From Pseudomonas fluorescens (lineage in GTDB: Bacteria; Pseudomonadota; Gammaproteobacteria; Pseudomonadales; Pseudomonadaceae), in contig NZ_JAGGOG010000003.1 in the NCBI RefSeq assembly GCF_018614655.1, forward strand, positions 310,001 to 374,000: DNA of 64,000 bases, in the 5' to 3' direction. Under the pieces are notes generated by a model. It searched no databases, was not told the DNA's origin, and worked only from the letters and a program-made list of their open reading frames with translations. Of the stretch, positions 8,733-18,598 are shown piece after piece. Both the position numbers and the translations under genes were made by a program. Every line of letters starts with the position of its first letter. Within the stretch, counting starts at the first letter, position 1.

Positions 8733-9878
8733 TCAAACCTGTGCGATCCACTTACGATGGGTATGGATCGACATCAAAACCCCAAACGCTGACATCAATG
8801 TGACCAGCGAAGTTCCGCCGTAGCTAATGAACGGCAACGGCACCCCAACCACCGGCAGCAGGCCACTGACCATACCGATGTTGACGAAAACATAAACAAA
8901 AAACGTCATGGTCAGGCTGCCGGCCAGCAATTTTCCGAACAGCGTCTGCGCCTGGGCGGTAATCACCAGGCCGCGACCAATCAGCAACAGGTAGATCAGC
9001 AGCAGTGCGCAAATGCCCACCAGACCGAACTCTTCCCCCATCACCGCGATAATAAAGTCGGTGTGGCTTTCCGGCAAAAAGTCCAGGTGCGACTGGGTGC
9101 CCAGCAACCAGCCTTTACCGAATACGCCGCCAGAACCGATAGCCGCCTTGGACTGGATAATGTTCCAGCCGGTGCCCAACGGATCGCTCTCCGGGTCGAG
9201 GAAGGTCAGGATTCTCTGCTTCTGGTAGTCGTGCATGAAAAAGAACCACATGGCCACAGCCACCGGTATCGCCGCCGCCAATACACTGAGGATCCAGCGC
9301 CAGCGCAAGCCCCCCATGAACAACACGAACGCACCACCGGCCAGGATCAGCAGCGAGGTGCCCAGGTCTGGCTGACGCACGATCAGGATGAACGGCACGC
9401 CAATCAGGATCAGGCTGATCCCCACGTGCTTGAGCTGCGGTGGCAAGGTGCGCTTGGACAGGTACCAGGCAATGGTCGCCGGCATCAGGATCTTCATGAA
9501 TTCCGACGGCTGGAAGCGGATCACCCCCGGAATGTTGATCCAGCGGGTCGCGCCCATGGCGTTGTGGCCCATGACGTCCACCACCACCAGCAGCAGCACA
9601 CCTGCCACATAACCCAACGGAACCCAGCGCGCCATGAAGCGCGGTTCCAGCTGGGCAATCACCACCATCGACAACAGGCCCAGGCCAAACGAGGACGCCT
9701 GCTTGATCAGCAGGTCCCAATTCTTGCCGCTAGCCGAATACAAGACGAACAAGCTGCCGGCTGCCAGTGTCAGCAACAGGATCAGCAGCGGGCCATCGAT
9801 GTGCAGGCGCTGCAGCAAGGTGGCGCGACGGCGCATCACATCCTCGCTGGAGAGGATGCGGTCAAAATTACTCTTCAC
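8733..9878 (-). CDS. rodA: Peptidoglycan glycosyltransferase RodA (SEDS family)
   Basis: A 381-residue polytopic membrane protein that polymerises lipid II during rod elongation in partnership with PBP2. Ten or so hydrophobic segments and family motifs are visible (LLTLAAGSLFVLYSASG, QPDLGTSLLI, PESHTDFIIAVMGEEFG, LPFISYGGTSL). The start is a GTG at 9878 (VKSNFDRILSSEDV), because this matches the family N-terminus and an upstream reading adds 41 basic, unrelated residues. It overlaps the end of mrdA by 11 bases, typical of this pair. Confidence 0.94.
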   Translation of the reverse strand: MKSNFDRILSSEDVMRRRATLLQRLHIDGPLLILLLTLAAGSLFVLYSASGKNWDLLIKQASSFGLGLLSMVVIAQLEPRFMARWVPLGYVAGVLLLVVVDVMGHNAMGATRWINIPGVIRFQPSEFMKILMPATIAWYLSKRTLPPQLKHVGISLILIGVPFILIVRQPDLGTSLLILAGGAFVLFMGGLRWRWILSVLAAAIPVAVAMWFFFMHDYQKQRILTFLDPESDPLGTGWNIIQSKAAIGSGGVFGKGWLLGTQSHLDFLPESHTDFIIAVMGEEFGLVGICALLLIYLLLIGRGLVITAQAQTLFGKLLAGSLTMTFFVYVFVNIGMVSGLLPVVGVPLPFISYGGTSLVTLMSAFGVLMSIHTHRKWIAQV

Positions 9879-11763
9879 GGGCCGTAGCCTCCGCGCTTGA
9901 AGGGTTGGCGTACTCAGGCTTGAGCTTGCCGTCCTGGTCCAGCAACCAGGCATCCATGATCTGGCGCACCACCGGCGCGGCCACACCGGAGCCGGACTCA
10001 CCGTTCTCGACCATCACCGCCACGGTGATCCTGGGGTTGTCAGCCGGGGCAAAACCAACGAACAAGGCGTGGTCACGATGGCGCTCCTGAACCTTGGAAC
10101 GGTCGTACTTCTCACCCTGCTTGATCGCCACTACCTGGGCGGTACCGCTCTTGCCGGCGATCCGGTACTGCGAGCCGGCCGCCGCCTTGCGCGCGGTACC
10201 CCGGGCACCGTGCATCACTTGCTGCATACCGTGGTTGACCTTGGTCCAGTCGGACGGATCGCGCAGGACAATGTCCGGAATCGGGTTTTCGTCGACCGGC
10301 TTTTCACCCTCGATGGTCTTGGCCAGGTGTGGACGGTTCCATTTACCCTTGTTGGCCACCAGCGCCGTAGCCTGGGCCAGTTGCAGCGGGGTGGCCTGCA
10401 TATAGCCCTGGCCAATCCCGAGGATCAGGGTTTCACCCGGGAACCAGGCCTGGCGGCGGGTCGCACGCTTCCATTCACGGGAGGGCATCAGGCCGGGAGA
10501 TTCTTCAAACATGTCCAGGGACACTTTCTGACCGAGGCCGAACTTGCCCATGTAGGCCGACAAACGATCAATCCCCAGCTTGTGGGCCAGGTCATAGAAA
10601 TAGGTATCGTTAGACCGCATGATCGCCGTGTCCAGGTCCACATAGCCGTCGCCGGTGCGGTTCCAGTTACGGTACTTGTGGTCGTAGTTGGGCAGCATGT
10701 AGTAGCCGGGATCGTAAACACGGCTGGAAGCCGTGATAACGCCGGAATCCAGGCCCGCAATCGCCACTGCCGGCTTGATCGTCGAACCCGGTGGATACAG
10801 GCCGCGCAGCACCCGGTTGAACAGCGGCCGGTCAATGGAGTCGCGCAGCTCGGCGTAGGCCTTGAAACTGATCCCGGTCACAAACAGGTTCGGGTCGAAG
10901 CTCGGCTGACTGACCATCGCCAGCACTTCGCCAGTGGCCGGATCCAGCGCCACCACCGCACCACGGCGACCGCCCAGGGCCATCTCCGCCGCTTCCTGCA
11001 ACTTGATGTCCAGGCTCAGGACAATGTCCTTGCCGGGAATCGGGTCGGTACGCTTGAGCACTCGCAGTACCCGGCCACGGGCGTTGGTTTCAACTTCTTC
11101 GTAGCCCACCTGGCCATGCAGTTCCGGCTCGTAGAAGCGCTCGATGCCGGTCTTGCCGATATGATGGGTGCCGCTGTAGTTGACCGGATCGAGGACCTTG
11201 AGCTCTTTCTCGTTGATCCGCCCCATATAGCCGACAGAGTGGGCAAAGTGCGCCCCCTGCGGGTAGTGACGTACCAACTGCGCCACCACTTCAACCCCCG
11301 GCAAACGGAACTGGTTCACCGCAATTCGGGCGATCTGCTCTTCGGTCAGCTCAAACAGGATCGGCACCGGTTCAAACGGCCGGCGCCCCTGCTTCATGCG
11401 TTTTTCGAAGATCACCCGGTCTTCCGGGGTCAACTGCAGCACTTCGACGATGACATCGAGGACCTGCTGCCAGTCGCCGGAGCGCTCGCGGGTCATGCTC
11501 AGGCTGAAACTGGGCCGGTTATCCGCCACCACCACGCCATTGCGGTCGAAAATCAGGCCACGGGTCGGCGGAATCGGCTGCACATGCACCCGGTTGTTTT
11601 CCGACAGCGTGGAGTGATAGTCGTACTGGATCACCTGCAAGAAATACAGGCGGGCGATCAACACCCCCAGCAGTACCACCACCATAATGGCGCCGAACAC
11701 GACCCGACCGCGCACCAGGCGTGCGTCTTTCTCGTGGTCCTTGATGCGGATCGGCTGGGTCAT
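9868..11763 (-). CDS. mrdA: Penicillin-binding protein 2
   Basis: A 631-residue class B PBP, the transpeptidase of the elongasome. One N-terminal membrane helix (VVFGAIMVVVLLGVLIARLYF) is followed by the dimerisation domain and the transpeptidase with PPGSTIKP (nucleophile Ser, Lys), RSNDTYFYDLA and AGKSGTAQV. It is encoded between rlmH and rodA. The final 20 residues are charged and variable. It is also called pbpA in Pseudomonas. Confidence 0.96.
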   Translation of the reverse strand: MTQPIRIKDHEKDARLVRGRVVFGAIMVVVLLGVLIARLYFLQVIQYDYHSTLSENNRVHVQPIPPTRGLIFDRNGVVVADNRPSFSLSMTRERSGDWQQVLDVIVEVLQLTPEDRVIFEKRMKQGRRPFEPVPILFELTEEQIARIAVNQFRLPGVEVVAQLVRHYPQGAHFAHSVGYMGRINEKELKVLDPVNYSGTHHIGKTGIERFYEPELHGQVGYEEVETNARGRVLRVLKRTDPIPGKDIVLSLDIKLQEAAEMALGGRRGAVVALDPATGEVLAMVSQPSFDPNLFVTGISFKAYAELRDSIDRPLFNRVLRGLYPPGSTIKPAVAIAGLDSGVITASSRVYDPGYYMLPNYDHKYRNWNRTGDGYVDLDTAIMRSNDTYFYDLAHKLGIDRLSAYMGKFGLGQKVSLDMFEESPGLMPSREWKRATRRQAWFPGETLILGIGQGYMQATPLQLAQATALVANKGKWNRPHLAKTIEGEKPVDENPIPDIVLRDPSDWTKVNHGMQQVMHGARGTARKAAAGSQYRIAGKSGTAQVVAIKQGEKYDRSKVQERHRDHALFVGFAPADNPRITVAVMVENGESGSGVAAPVVRQIMDAWLLDQDGKLKPEYANPSSAEATAREE

Positions 11764-11778
11764 CAGGCAGGGCGCAGA

Positions 11779-12246
11779 CTATTTGTGGTAAGGGTGCCCG
11801 GACAGAACTGTCCAGGCGCGATACAGCTGTTCACCGATCAGAATCCGCACCAGTGGATGTGGCAGCGTCAGGGGCGACAGCGACCAGCGCTGATCGGCCC
11901 GTGCGCACACTTCCGGCGCCAGCCCTTCGGGGCCACCGACCATAAAGTTCACCGTGCGCGAATCCAGACGCCAGCGATCCAGTTCCACCGCCAACTGCTC
12001 GGTGCTCCACGGCTTGCCATGCACTTCCAGGGTGACAATCCGCTCATTGGGGCCGACCTTGGCCAACATGGCCTCGCCTTCCTGACGGATAAAGCGCGCC
12101 ACATCGGCGTTCTTACCCCGGGTATTGAGCGGTATTTCCACCAGTTCCAGTGCCAGCTCCGAGGGCAGACGCTTGGCATATTCGTGCCAGCCTTCTTCCA
12201 CCCACTTGGGCATGCGTGAACCAACAGCGATCAGACGCAGGCGCAC
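11779..12246 (-). CDS. rlmH: 23S rRNA pseudouridine-1915 N3-methyltransferase
   Basis: A 155-residue SPOUT methyltransferase that methylates pseudouridine 1915 in helix 69 of the 70S ribosome. The N-terminus [19 protein letters not shown], the SAM-knot segment [14 protein letters not shown] and the C-terminal [20 protein letters not shown] are diagnostic. The length is that of the family. It lies 9 bases after rsfS and 15 before mrdA. Confidence 0.96.
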   Translation of the reverse strand: MRLRLIAVGSRMPKWVEEGWHEYAKRLPSELALELVEIPLNTRGKNADVARFIRQEGEAMLAKVGPNERIVTLEVHGKPWSTEQLAVELDRWRLDSRTVNFMVGGPEGLAPEVCARADQRWSLSPLTLPHPLVRILIGEQLYRAWTVLSGHPYHK

Positions 12247-12255
12247 AGCCGTTCC

Positions 12256-12750
12256 TTATTCCTGGTCTTTGTTGAGCTTGGTGAAGTGCTCGTGCTGGCC
12301 TTCAGGGCTGTGGTGCTTGCCATCGGCGGCACGGCTCTGCTCGGCACCTTTCCACAGGCGCTCCAGGTCGTAGAACTGGCGAGCATTGGAGGTCATCATG
12401 TGCACGATCACGTCGTCCAGGTCCAGCAGCACCCAGTCGCTGTCGCCCTTGCCTTCTTCGCCCATAGGCTTGACGCCCTTTTCCTTGACCATCTCGCGGA
12501 CCTTGTCCAGCATCGCGCCGATCTGGCGGTTGGACGTACCGGTAGCGATGATCATGTAGTCAGTGATGCTCTGCTTATCGCGGACATCGATGACCAACAC
12601 GTCCTGGGCCTTGACGTCTTCCAGGGCAGCTACAGCAATCTTGACCAGCTCTTCGCCTTTGAGGGGCTCGCCGCTGAGTACTTTTTCCGGCAATGGAGCG
12701 CTCTTGAACGTGCCTTTGCGCTTAACTTTGCTTACGTCTTTGTTCGTCAT
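12256..12750 (-). CDS. rsfS: Ribosomal silencing factor RsfS
   Basis: A 164-residue protein that binds ribosomal protein uL14 and blocks subunit joining under nutrient limitation. The conserved core is EDVKAQDVLVIDVRDKQSITDYMIIATGTSNRQ through GDSDWVLLDLDDVIVHMM and FYDLERLW. It has a roughly 30-residue lysine-rich N-terminal extension and a His-rich tail beyond the usual core of about 110 residues. A downstream start is possible. It lies between nadD and rlmH. Confidence 0.93.
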   Translation of the reverse strand: MTNKDVSKVKRKGTFKSAPLPEKVLSGEPLKGEELVKIAVAALEDVKAQDVLVIDVRDKQSITDYMIIATGTSNRQIGAMLDKVREMVKEKGVKPMGEEGKGDSDWVLLDLDDVIVHMMTSNARQFYDLERLWKGAEQSRAADGKHHSPEGQHEHFTKLNKDQE

Positions 12751-12820
12751 AAAAAACTCGTTTTACTCGTATGTTCGGGCGCTTCAATACACGTCTATTC
12801 GTGCCTTCAAGCGCGCCTTT

Positions 12821-13465
12821 TCAGTTCGACGCACGGTAAAGTCCGTGCGCATCGATGTAGGCCAGGACCGCGTCAGGCACCAGGAAACGTACCGACTTCC
12901 CGCTGGCCAGCAGTTGACGGATCTGGGTGGCAGACACCGCAAGCGGCGTCTGCCAGACGAATGCAATATTCCCGCTCGGCCCGGTCAGAGCCTGCGGGTC
13001 ACTTACCGAGCGCGCTGCCAGCAAGTTGCGCAAGGCATCCGGCGGTTCGCTGTCGGCATCCGGGCGTTGCAGCACCAGGATGTGGCAATGCTGGAGCAAT
13101 TCTTCCCAGCGGTGCCAAGTGGGCAGGCCGCAAAATGCGTCCCAGCCCAAAAGCAAAAACAACTGGTCATCCGCGGCCAGTTCGGCGCGCATCAGTTCCA
13201 GGGTGTCAACAGTGTAGGACGGTTTGTCGCGCTTGAGCTCGCGGTCGTCCACCACCAACGGAGCAATGCCGGCCACAGCGAGGCGCACCATTTCCAGGCG
13301 CTGCTGCGGTGACACCTGCGGCGTGTCCCGATGAGGCGGCCGGGCATTGGGTGCCAGTCGCAGCTCATCCAGTGCAAGGGCGTCCGCGACTTCCAGGGCA
13401 CTGCGCAAATGGCCGATGTGCACGGGGTCGAAGGTACCGCCGAGCAGCCCGATGCGTTTACCCAT
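12821..13465 (-). CDS. nadD: Nicotinate-nucleotide adenylyltransferase
   Basis: A 214-residue enzyme that makes deamido-NAD from nicotinate mononucleotide and ATP. The nucleotidyltransferase motif [13 protein letters not shown] is near the N-terminus and the ISATQIR-like SATQIRQLL motif near the C-terminus. The ATG at 13465 shares its A with the proA stop codon (TGATG). A TTG one codon upstream is less likely. It belongs to the proA-nadD-rsfS-rlmH run. Confidence 0.95.
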   Translation of the reverse strand: MGKRIGLLGGTFDPVHIGHLRSALEVADALALDELRLAPNARPPHRDTPQVSPQQRLEMVRLAVAGIAPLVVDDRELKRDKPSYTVDTLELMRAELAADDQLFLLLGWDAFCGLPTWHRWEELLQHCHILVLQRPDADSEPPDALRNLLAARSVSDPQALTGPSGNIAFVWQTPLAVSATQIRQLLASGKSVRFLVPDAVLAYIDAHGLYRASN

Positions 13466-14730
13466 CAAGTGCGCACATGACCGTCACCGAATACCACGTA
13501 CTTCTCGCTGGTCAAGCCTTCCAGACCCACCGGGCCGCGCGCGTGGAGCTTGTCGGTGGAAATGCCGATCTCGGCGCCCAGACCGTATTCGAAGCCGTCG
13601 GCAAAGCGCGTCGAGGCGTTGACCATCACCGAAGCGGAATCCACTTCGTTGAGGAAACGCCGGGCATCGCTGAAATGCTCGGTGACGATGGCATCGGTGT
13701 GTTTGGAGCCGTAGGTGTTGATGTGTTCGATGGCCTGGTCCAGGTCGTCAACGATGCGGATCGACAGGATCGGCGCCGTGTACTCGGTGTACCAGTCTTG
13801 CTCGGTGGCTTCGATCACGTCGGCCCCCAGGATCGCCCGGGTGCGCTCGCAGCCGCGCAGTTCCACGCCCTTGTCACGATAAATGGCAGCCAGAGGCGGC
13901 AGCACGCGATCGGCAATACCGACGTGCACCAGCAGGGTTTCCATGGTGTTGCACGGCGCGTAGCGATGAGTCTTGGCGTTGTCGGCAATGCGGATAGCCT
14001 TGTCGAGGTCGGCGGCCACGTCGATGAACACGTGGCAGACGCCGTCCAGGTGTTTGATCACCGGCACTTTGGCATCACGGCTGACGCGTTCGATCAGGCT
14101 CTTGCCACCGCGCGGGACGATCACGTCAACAAACTCGGGCATGGTAATCAACGCGCCAACGGCTGCGCGGTCGGTGGTTTCCACCACTTGCACCACTTCA
14201 GCCGGCAAATCAGCCACGGCCAGGCCCTGCTGGATGCACGCGGCGATGGCACGGTTGGAGTTGATCGCCTCGGAACCGCCACGCAGGATGGTGGCGTTGC
14301 CGGATTTGAGGCACAGGCTCGCGGCGTCGATGGTCACGTTCGGACGGGACTCATAGATGATGCCGATAACGCCCAGGGGCACGCGCATCTTGCCGACCTG
14401 GATACCCGACGGCAGGTAGCGCATGTCGCGGATTTCACCGATGGGGTCAGGCAGCTTGGCCACCTGACGCAAACCTTCGATCATGTCGTCGATGCGCACC
14501 GGTGTCAGCGCCAGGCGGTCCAGCAATGCCGGTTCCAGACCATTGGCCCGGCCATTGGCCAGATCCAGCTCGTTGGCGGCCATCAGCTCGGAGCGCGAAG
14601 CATCCAGGGCATCGGCGGCAGCCAGCAGGGCGCGGTTCTTCTGCGCGGTGCTCGCACGGGCGATCAACCGCGAGGCCTGACGGGCAGCGCGACCCAGGCG
14701 GGTCATGTAGTCAAGAACGGACTCAGTCAT
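13465..14730 (-). CDS. proA: Glutamate-5-semialdehyde dehydrogenase
   Basis: A 421-residue NADPH-dependent enzyme that reduces gamma-glutamyl phosphate in proline synthesis. Typical segments are [19 protein letters not shown] at the N-terminus, the catalytic Cys in [23 protein letters not shown] and [15 protein letters not shown] at the end. The start at 14730 matches the family. An in-frame ATG 21 bases upstream is less likely. It is the first gene of the long minus-strand run and divergent from mpg, so a promoter should lie in 14731-14906. Confidence 0.95.
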   Translation of the reverse strand: MTESVLDYMTRLGRAARQASRLIARASTAQKNRALLAAADALDASRSELMAANELDLANGRANGLEPALLDRLALTPVRIDDMIEGLRQVAKLPDPIGEIRDMRYLPSGIQVGKMRVPLGVIGIIYESRPNVTIDAASLCLKSGNATILRGGSEAINSNRAIAACIQQGLAVADLPAEVVQVVETTDRAAVGALITMPEFVDVIVPRGGKSLIERVSRDAKVPVIKHLDGVCHVFIDVAADLDKAIRIADNAKTHRYAPCNTMETLLVHVGIADRVLPPLAAIYRDKGVELRGCERTRAILGADVIEATEQDWYTEYTAPILSIRIVDDLDQAIEHINTYGSKHTDAIVTEHFSDARRFLNEVDSASVMVNASTRFADGFEYGLGAEIGISTDKLHARGPVGLEGLTSEKYVVFGDGHVRT

Positions 14731-14906
14731 GGTCTGGTGGGGTCTTGGCAAAGAGGAAAGCGGCAGATTATAGCTGTCGCGCAGTCCTACGGACAGCGGT
14801 GAGGGGCGGATGGTCGAAATGAACTGTAAATACTCGTCGTTCAGCCGGAATTAAGGCTGGAGTTGTTATCATCCTGTCACATTTAGCCGCTCTTACCTCG
14901 ATTGCC

Positions 14907-15590
14907 ATGTCCAGTTTTCCGCCCTTGATCCCTGCCAGCGCTCTGCCCGACGGTTTTTTCGACCGTGATGCGCAACTGCTTGCCCGTGAATTGCTGGGAA
15001 AGGTGATCCGTCACCGTGTGGGCGATTTGTGGCTATCGGCGCGAATTATTGAAACCGAAGCCTATTACGTGGCCGAAAAAGGCAGTCATGCCTCGCTCGG
15101 CTACACGGAAAAGCGTAAGGCTTTGTTTCTGGATGGCGGCCACATCTATATGTACTACGCCCGTGGCGGCGACTCGCTGAATTTCAGCGCCCACGGGCCG
15201 GGCAACGCGGTGCTGATCAAATCGGCCTATCCCTGGGTCGATGAACTGTCCGGACCGGCCAGCCTGGCGCAAATGCTCTTGAACAACCCGGATGCCAGCG
15301 GCCGACCCCGCCCCTCCCAAAAGCTGTGTGCCGGGCAGACCCTGCTGTGCAAGGCCCTGGGTCTGAAAGTACCGATGTGGGATGCCAAGCGCTTCGATCA
15401 AGAACTCTTGTTCGTCGAGGACGTAGGCCAATCCCCCACGCAAATCATCCAGACCACCCGCCTGGGCATTCCCAGCGGTCGAGATGAACACCTGATGTAC
15501 CGATTCGTCGATGCCAGCTACGCGCCCTACTGCACACGGAACCCGCTGCGCCGGGTCCAGGTCGAAGGTCGCGACTATTTTTTGCTTTGA
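14907..15590 (+). CDS. mpg: DNA-3-methyladenine glycosylase (AAG family)
   Basis: A 227-residue base-excision repair enzyme that removes alkylated purines. AAG features include LARELLGKVI, IIETEAYY with the catalytic Glu, GHIYMYYARGG with the intercalating aromatic region, NAVLIKSAYPW and GLKVPMWD. The family is found in all domains, and in Pseudomonas the gene sits opposite proA, as here. Confidence 0.92.
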   Translation: MSSFPPLIPASALPDGFFDRDAQLLARELLGKVIRHRVGDLWLSARIIETEAYYVAEKGSHASLGYTEKRKALFLDGGHIYMYYARGGDSLNFSAHGPGNAVLIKSAYPWVDELSGPASLAQMLLNNPDASGRPRPSQKLCAGQTLLCKALGLKVPMWDAKRFDQELLFVEDVGQSPTQIIQTTRLGIPSGRDEHLMYRFVDASYAPYCTRNPLRRVQVEGRDYFLL

Positions 15591-15637
15591 AATAACCGAA
15601 CCGGCCACGCGCGCCACACACCAATGGAGTTGATTGT

Positions 15638-16954
15638 ATGGGCCCATGGCTCGATAGCATTACCGGCTGGCTGACCCTGAACCCGCAATGGCTGGCCGCG
15701 GCGGTGTTTATCGTGGCGTTCGTGGAGTGCCTGGCCATCGCCGGCCTGATCGTGCCCGGTACGGTGTTGCTGTTCGCCATCGCCGCGCTGGCTGGCAGCG
15801 GCGCGCTGTCTCTGGGGGAAACCTTGTTACTGGGGTTCCTCGGCGGATTGTTGGGCGATGGAATTTCCTACTACCTTGGGCGCCATTTCCACCAGAACAT
15901 CCGCCGCCTGCCTGGCCTGCGCCATCATCCCGAATGGATGAGCGGCGCCGAGACCTACTTTCATAAATACGGGATCGCCAGCCTGCTGGTAGGGCGCTTT
16001 ATCGGACCGCTGCGGCCGATGCTGCCAATGGTCGCCGGCATGTGCGACATGCCGTTCCCGCGCTTCGCTGCCGTCAGCCTGCTGGCCGGTGCCGGTTGGG
16101 CAGTGGTCTACCTGCTACCGGGCTGGGCCACCGGTGCGGCGTTCCGCCTGCCATTGCCCGAAGGCTTCTGGCCTGAGGCCGGAATTGTCGCCGTCTGTCT
16201 CGCCGTATTGGCAGGCCTGAGCCTCAACAGCAGCCTGCGCGGGCATCGACGGGCGACGCTGTTGATCGGCTGCCTCAGCGGGGCACTGCTGATCGCTCTG
16301 TTTATCGGCTATCCGTACCTGAATCATTTTGACCAAGGGCTGATGGCCCTGGTCCAGGAACACCGTAGCCCTGCGGTGGACCAAGCCATGGTGATGGTCA
16401 CCCAGCTCGGCGAATTCAAGAAGATGTTCGTGGCGAGTGCCGTGCTGACCGGCCTGCTGGTGTTGTTGCGGCAATGGCGCCAGGCGATTTTCGTCGGTGC
16501 CACACTGCTGGGCGCAGCGCTGGTCAACACCGGAACCAAGCTGTTTTTTGCGCGGATGCGCCCGGAAGTCCTGAGCGATCCATTGACCAGCTACAGCATG
16601 CCCAGCGGCCACGCCTCCGGTTCATTTGCGTTTTTCCTGGCCCTGGCGGTACTGGCCGGGCGGGGTCAGCCCACTCGCTTGCGCCTGACCTGGTTATTGC
16701 TCGGCGCCATCCCTGCCGCGAGCATTGCCCTGTCCCGGGTGTACCTCGGCGCCCATTGGCCGACGGACATCCTGGCCGGCACCCTGCTGGCGATGACGGT
16801 CTGCGCTTTCAGCCTGACCCTGAGCCAGCACAAAAGCGTATTGCCGCCCATGGCACCGAAGGTCTGGTGGCTGATCTTGCCGGGGTGCGTCGCGGTGCTC
16901 GGCATCATTGCCTTTACCGGCACCGCCCACGCACTGCTCAGGTACGCCTACTGA
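15638..16954 (+). CDS. DedA-PAP2 fusion membrane phosphatase
   Basis: A 438-residue membrane protein with two families joined. The N-terminal part (about 1-195) is a DedA/VTT domain (FVECLAIAGLIVPGTVLL, GDGISYYLGRHF, VGRFIGPLRPMLPMVAGM). The C-terminal part (about 215-430) is a PAP2 phosphatase with KLFFARMRP, PSGH and SRVYLGAHWPTD, the three motifs of the acid-phosphatase superfamily. DedA proteins flip undecaprenyl phosphate and PAP2 enzymes dephosphorylate undecaprenyl pyrophosphate or related lipids. Lipid-carrier recycling is therefore the likely role, but the substrate is inferred. Confidence 0.85.
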   Translation: MGPWLDSITGWLTLNPQWLAAAVFIVAFVECLAIAGLIVPGTVLLFAIAALAGSGALSLGETLLLGFLGGLLGDGISYYLGRHFHQNIRRLPGLRHHPEWMSGAETYFHKYGIASLLVGRFIGPLRPMLPMVAGMCDMPFPRFAAVSLLAGAGWAVVYLLPGWATGAAFRLPLPEGFWPEAGIVAVCLAVLAGLSLNSSLRGHRRATLLIGCLSGALLIALFIGYPYLNHFDQGLMALVQEHRSPAVDQAMVMVTQLGEFKKMFVASAVLTGLLVLLRQWRQAIFVGATLLGAALVNTGTKLFFARMRPEVLSDPLTSYSMPSGHASGSFAFFLALAVLAGRGQPTRLRLTWLLLGAIPAASIALSRVYLGAHWPTDILAGTLLAMTVCAFSLTLSQHKSVLPPMAPKVWWLILPGCVAVLGIIAFTGTAHALLRYAY

Positions 16955-16955
16955 T

Positions 16956-17162
16956 CTAGGCCGGCCCGATCCAGTCGACAGGCGAGCCACGCCGCTCAAT
17001 GCATCGTTCGCGCCGCTCCAGCAGCATCTCATCAGCAATTTCGGCGGCACGCTCGGCGATGTACTCCGGGCCCCGCTGATCATCCTGCTGAATCACTTGC
17101 GCCGTGACACTGACAAAAAAGGCATCCCAAACTGCCTGCTCCGATGGTGATAGTCGAATCAT
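16956..17162 (-). CDS. Small conserved hypothetical protein
   Basis: A 68-residue acidic helical protein starting MIRLSPSEQAVWDAFFVS and ending SPVDWIGPA. The Shine-Dalgarno-like AAGGGACGA before the ATG at 17162 supports expression. Convergent with the DedA-PAP2 gene, with only one base between the ends. I do not recognise a family and assign no function. Confidence 0.6.
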   Translation of the reverse strand: MIRLSPSEQAVWDAFFVSVTAQVIQQDDQRGPEYIAERAAEIADEMLLERRERCIERRGSPVDWIGPA

Positions 17163-17269
17163 GTTCGTCCCTTGATCCTGGTTAGGTAATTGCCAACTAT
17201 TTCAGGCAACACGATCAGAACAACGACGAAAAATCCGAGAACAGCAGTGGATAAATCCGAATATCAGGC

Positions 17270-17860
17270 TCAGGTGAACAATTCACCTTGCAGTTCATCC
17301 AGCAACAACTGAATCGCATCCAGCCGTTGCTGCGGGTCATCGAGTTGCAGCAGGTCGACCTTATCGGCCTCGGTGAAGGGCAATAGATACGCTAGCTGAT
17401 TACCCAACGCTTGCTGGCCATCCGCGTGAGTGCCCATGTCCAGTGAAGCGACCATCGGATGTTCGGCCAACGCTTGGAGCAGCGCCAACAGGTCGGCGTC
17501 CTCCTCTTCCAGCGGTTGCTCCGGTAGCTCCTCCAGCCACTGCACTTCAGCCACCAGCAACTGGTCACGCTGGACACCGGCCTCCCGCACGCGAAACCGG
17601 CGGCCGCCCTCGACTCGAATCCCCAGCAGGCCATTGTCCTGCTGCTTGAAGTCACGGATCAGCGCTTCACAGCCAATCAGCGCATAGCCATCCGGGGCCT
17701 TCCCCACTTCCTTGCCGTCAAGGATGCACACCACACCAAAGCTTTCGCCCTTTTTCATGCAGCGGCTGATCATGTCCAGGTAACGCACCTCGAATATCTG
17801 CAGATCGAGGGTGCACCCGGGGAACAGCACGGTATTGAGCGGGAAAAGCGCCAGACTCAT
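17270..17860 (-). CDS. Lon N-terminal-domain (LON substrate-binding) protein
   Basis: A 196-residue stand-alone Lon substrate-binding domain: LALFPLNTVLFPGCTLDLQIFEVRYLDMI at the start, then FGVVCILDGKEVG and a C-terminal helical bundle (LLPFTEADKVDLLQLDDPQQRLDAIQLLL). There is no ATPase or protease domain, so it is not Lon itself. Such proteins are common in gammaproteobacteria and their function is unknown. It lies downstream of lrgAB. Confidence 0.88.
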   Translation of the reverse strand: MSLALFPLNTVLFPGCTLDLQIFEVRYLDMISRCMKKGESFGVVCILDGKEVGKAPDGYALIGCEALIRDFKQQDNGLLGIRVEGGRRFRVREAGVQRDQLLVAEVQWLEELPEQPLEEEDADLLALLQALAEHPMVASLDMGTHADGQQALGNQLAYLLPFTEADKVDLLQLDDPQQRLDAIQLLLDELQGELFT

Positions 17861-17881
17861 AAAGGCTTCCTTAAACCTGTC

Positions 17882-18598
17882 TTAAACAACCAGCGACACC
17901 GCCAGCGGCAGAAATACCGCCGTGGCCACGCCCATTAAACTCATGGCCAGCGCCGCAAAGGCACCGCACTCTTCACTTTCCTGCAATGCCACCGAGGTAC
18001 CGACCGCGTGGGCCGTCATGCCCAGAGCCATGCCCCGCGCCTCAGGGCTATGGACACCGAGGCGCGACAGGTAGGCCGGCCCGATCATCGCCCCGACCAC
18101 GCCGGTGATCAGCACAAATACTGCCGCCAACGCTGCCACCCCGCCAATCTGTTCAGCCACCAGCATGGCAATCGGCGAGGTGACCGACTTGGGCGCCATG
18201 GTCATCAACATCATGTGCTCGGCACCAAACCACCAACCCAGCAACACGCAGAGGCCAGTGGCCAAAACGCCTCCCACCACCAGCGTAGTAAAAATCGGCC
18301 AGAACAACTGGCGAATCCGTCGCAGATTCAAGTAAAGCGGTACCGCCAGAGCCACCGTTGCCGGGCCCAACAGAATGCTCATGATCTCGGTGCTCTTGCG
18401 GTACTCGGCGTAGCTCAGCCCGCAACCGAGCAAGATGCCGATTACCAGCAGCATCGACACCAGCACCGGTTGCAGGAAGATCCAGCGGGTTCTCTCGAAG
18501 CCGGCCAACACCAGTTGATAGGCCCCCAGGGTGATACCGATGCCGAACAACGGATGATGAATCACTGCGGCCCAGGCACCTTGCCAGTCGAAGGTCAT
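17882..18598 (-). CDS. lrgB: LrgB/CidB family membrane protein
   Basis: A 238-residue polytopic protein with the LrgB segments GITLGAYQL, GCGLSYAEYRKSTEIMSILLGPATVALAVPLY and SVTSPIAMLVAEQIGG, then LGMTAHAVGTSVALQESEE. LrgB acts with LrgA in systems thought to resemble holins and antiholins, and related plant and bacterial proteins move pyruvate or glycolate. The start at 18598 overlaps the lrgA stop (ATGA). An upstream reading adds 36 unrelated residues. Confidence 0.9.
   Translation of the reverse strand: MTFDWQGAWAAVIHHPLFGIGITLGAYQLVLAGFERTRWIFLQPVLVSMLLVIGILLGCGLSYAEYRKSTEIMSILLGPATVALAVPLYLNLRRIRQLFWPIFTTLVVGGVLATGLCVLLGWWFGAEHMMLMTMAPKSVTSPIAMLVAEQIGGVAALAAVFVLITGVVGAMIGPAYLSRLGVHSPEARGMALGMTAHAVGTSVALQESEECGAFAALAMSLMGVATAVFLPLAVSLVV

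Noticed and set aside
10069..12219. A long plus-strand open frame of 716 codons opposite mrdA and rlmH
   Set aside because: It is antisense to clear housekeeping genes, its residue composition is His/Gln/Arg-rich, and it has no recognisable motif. Long shadow frames are expected at this GC.
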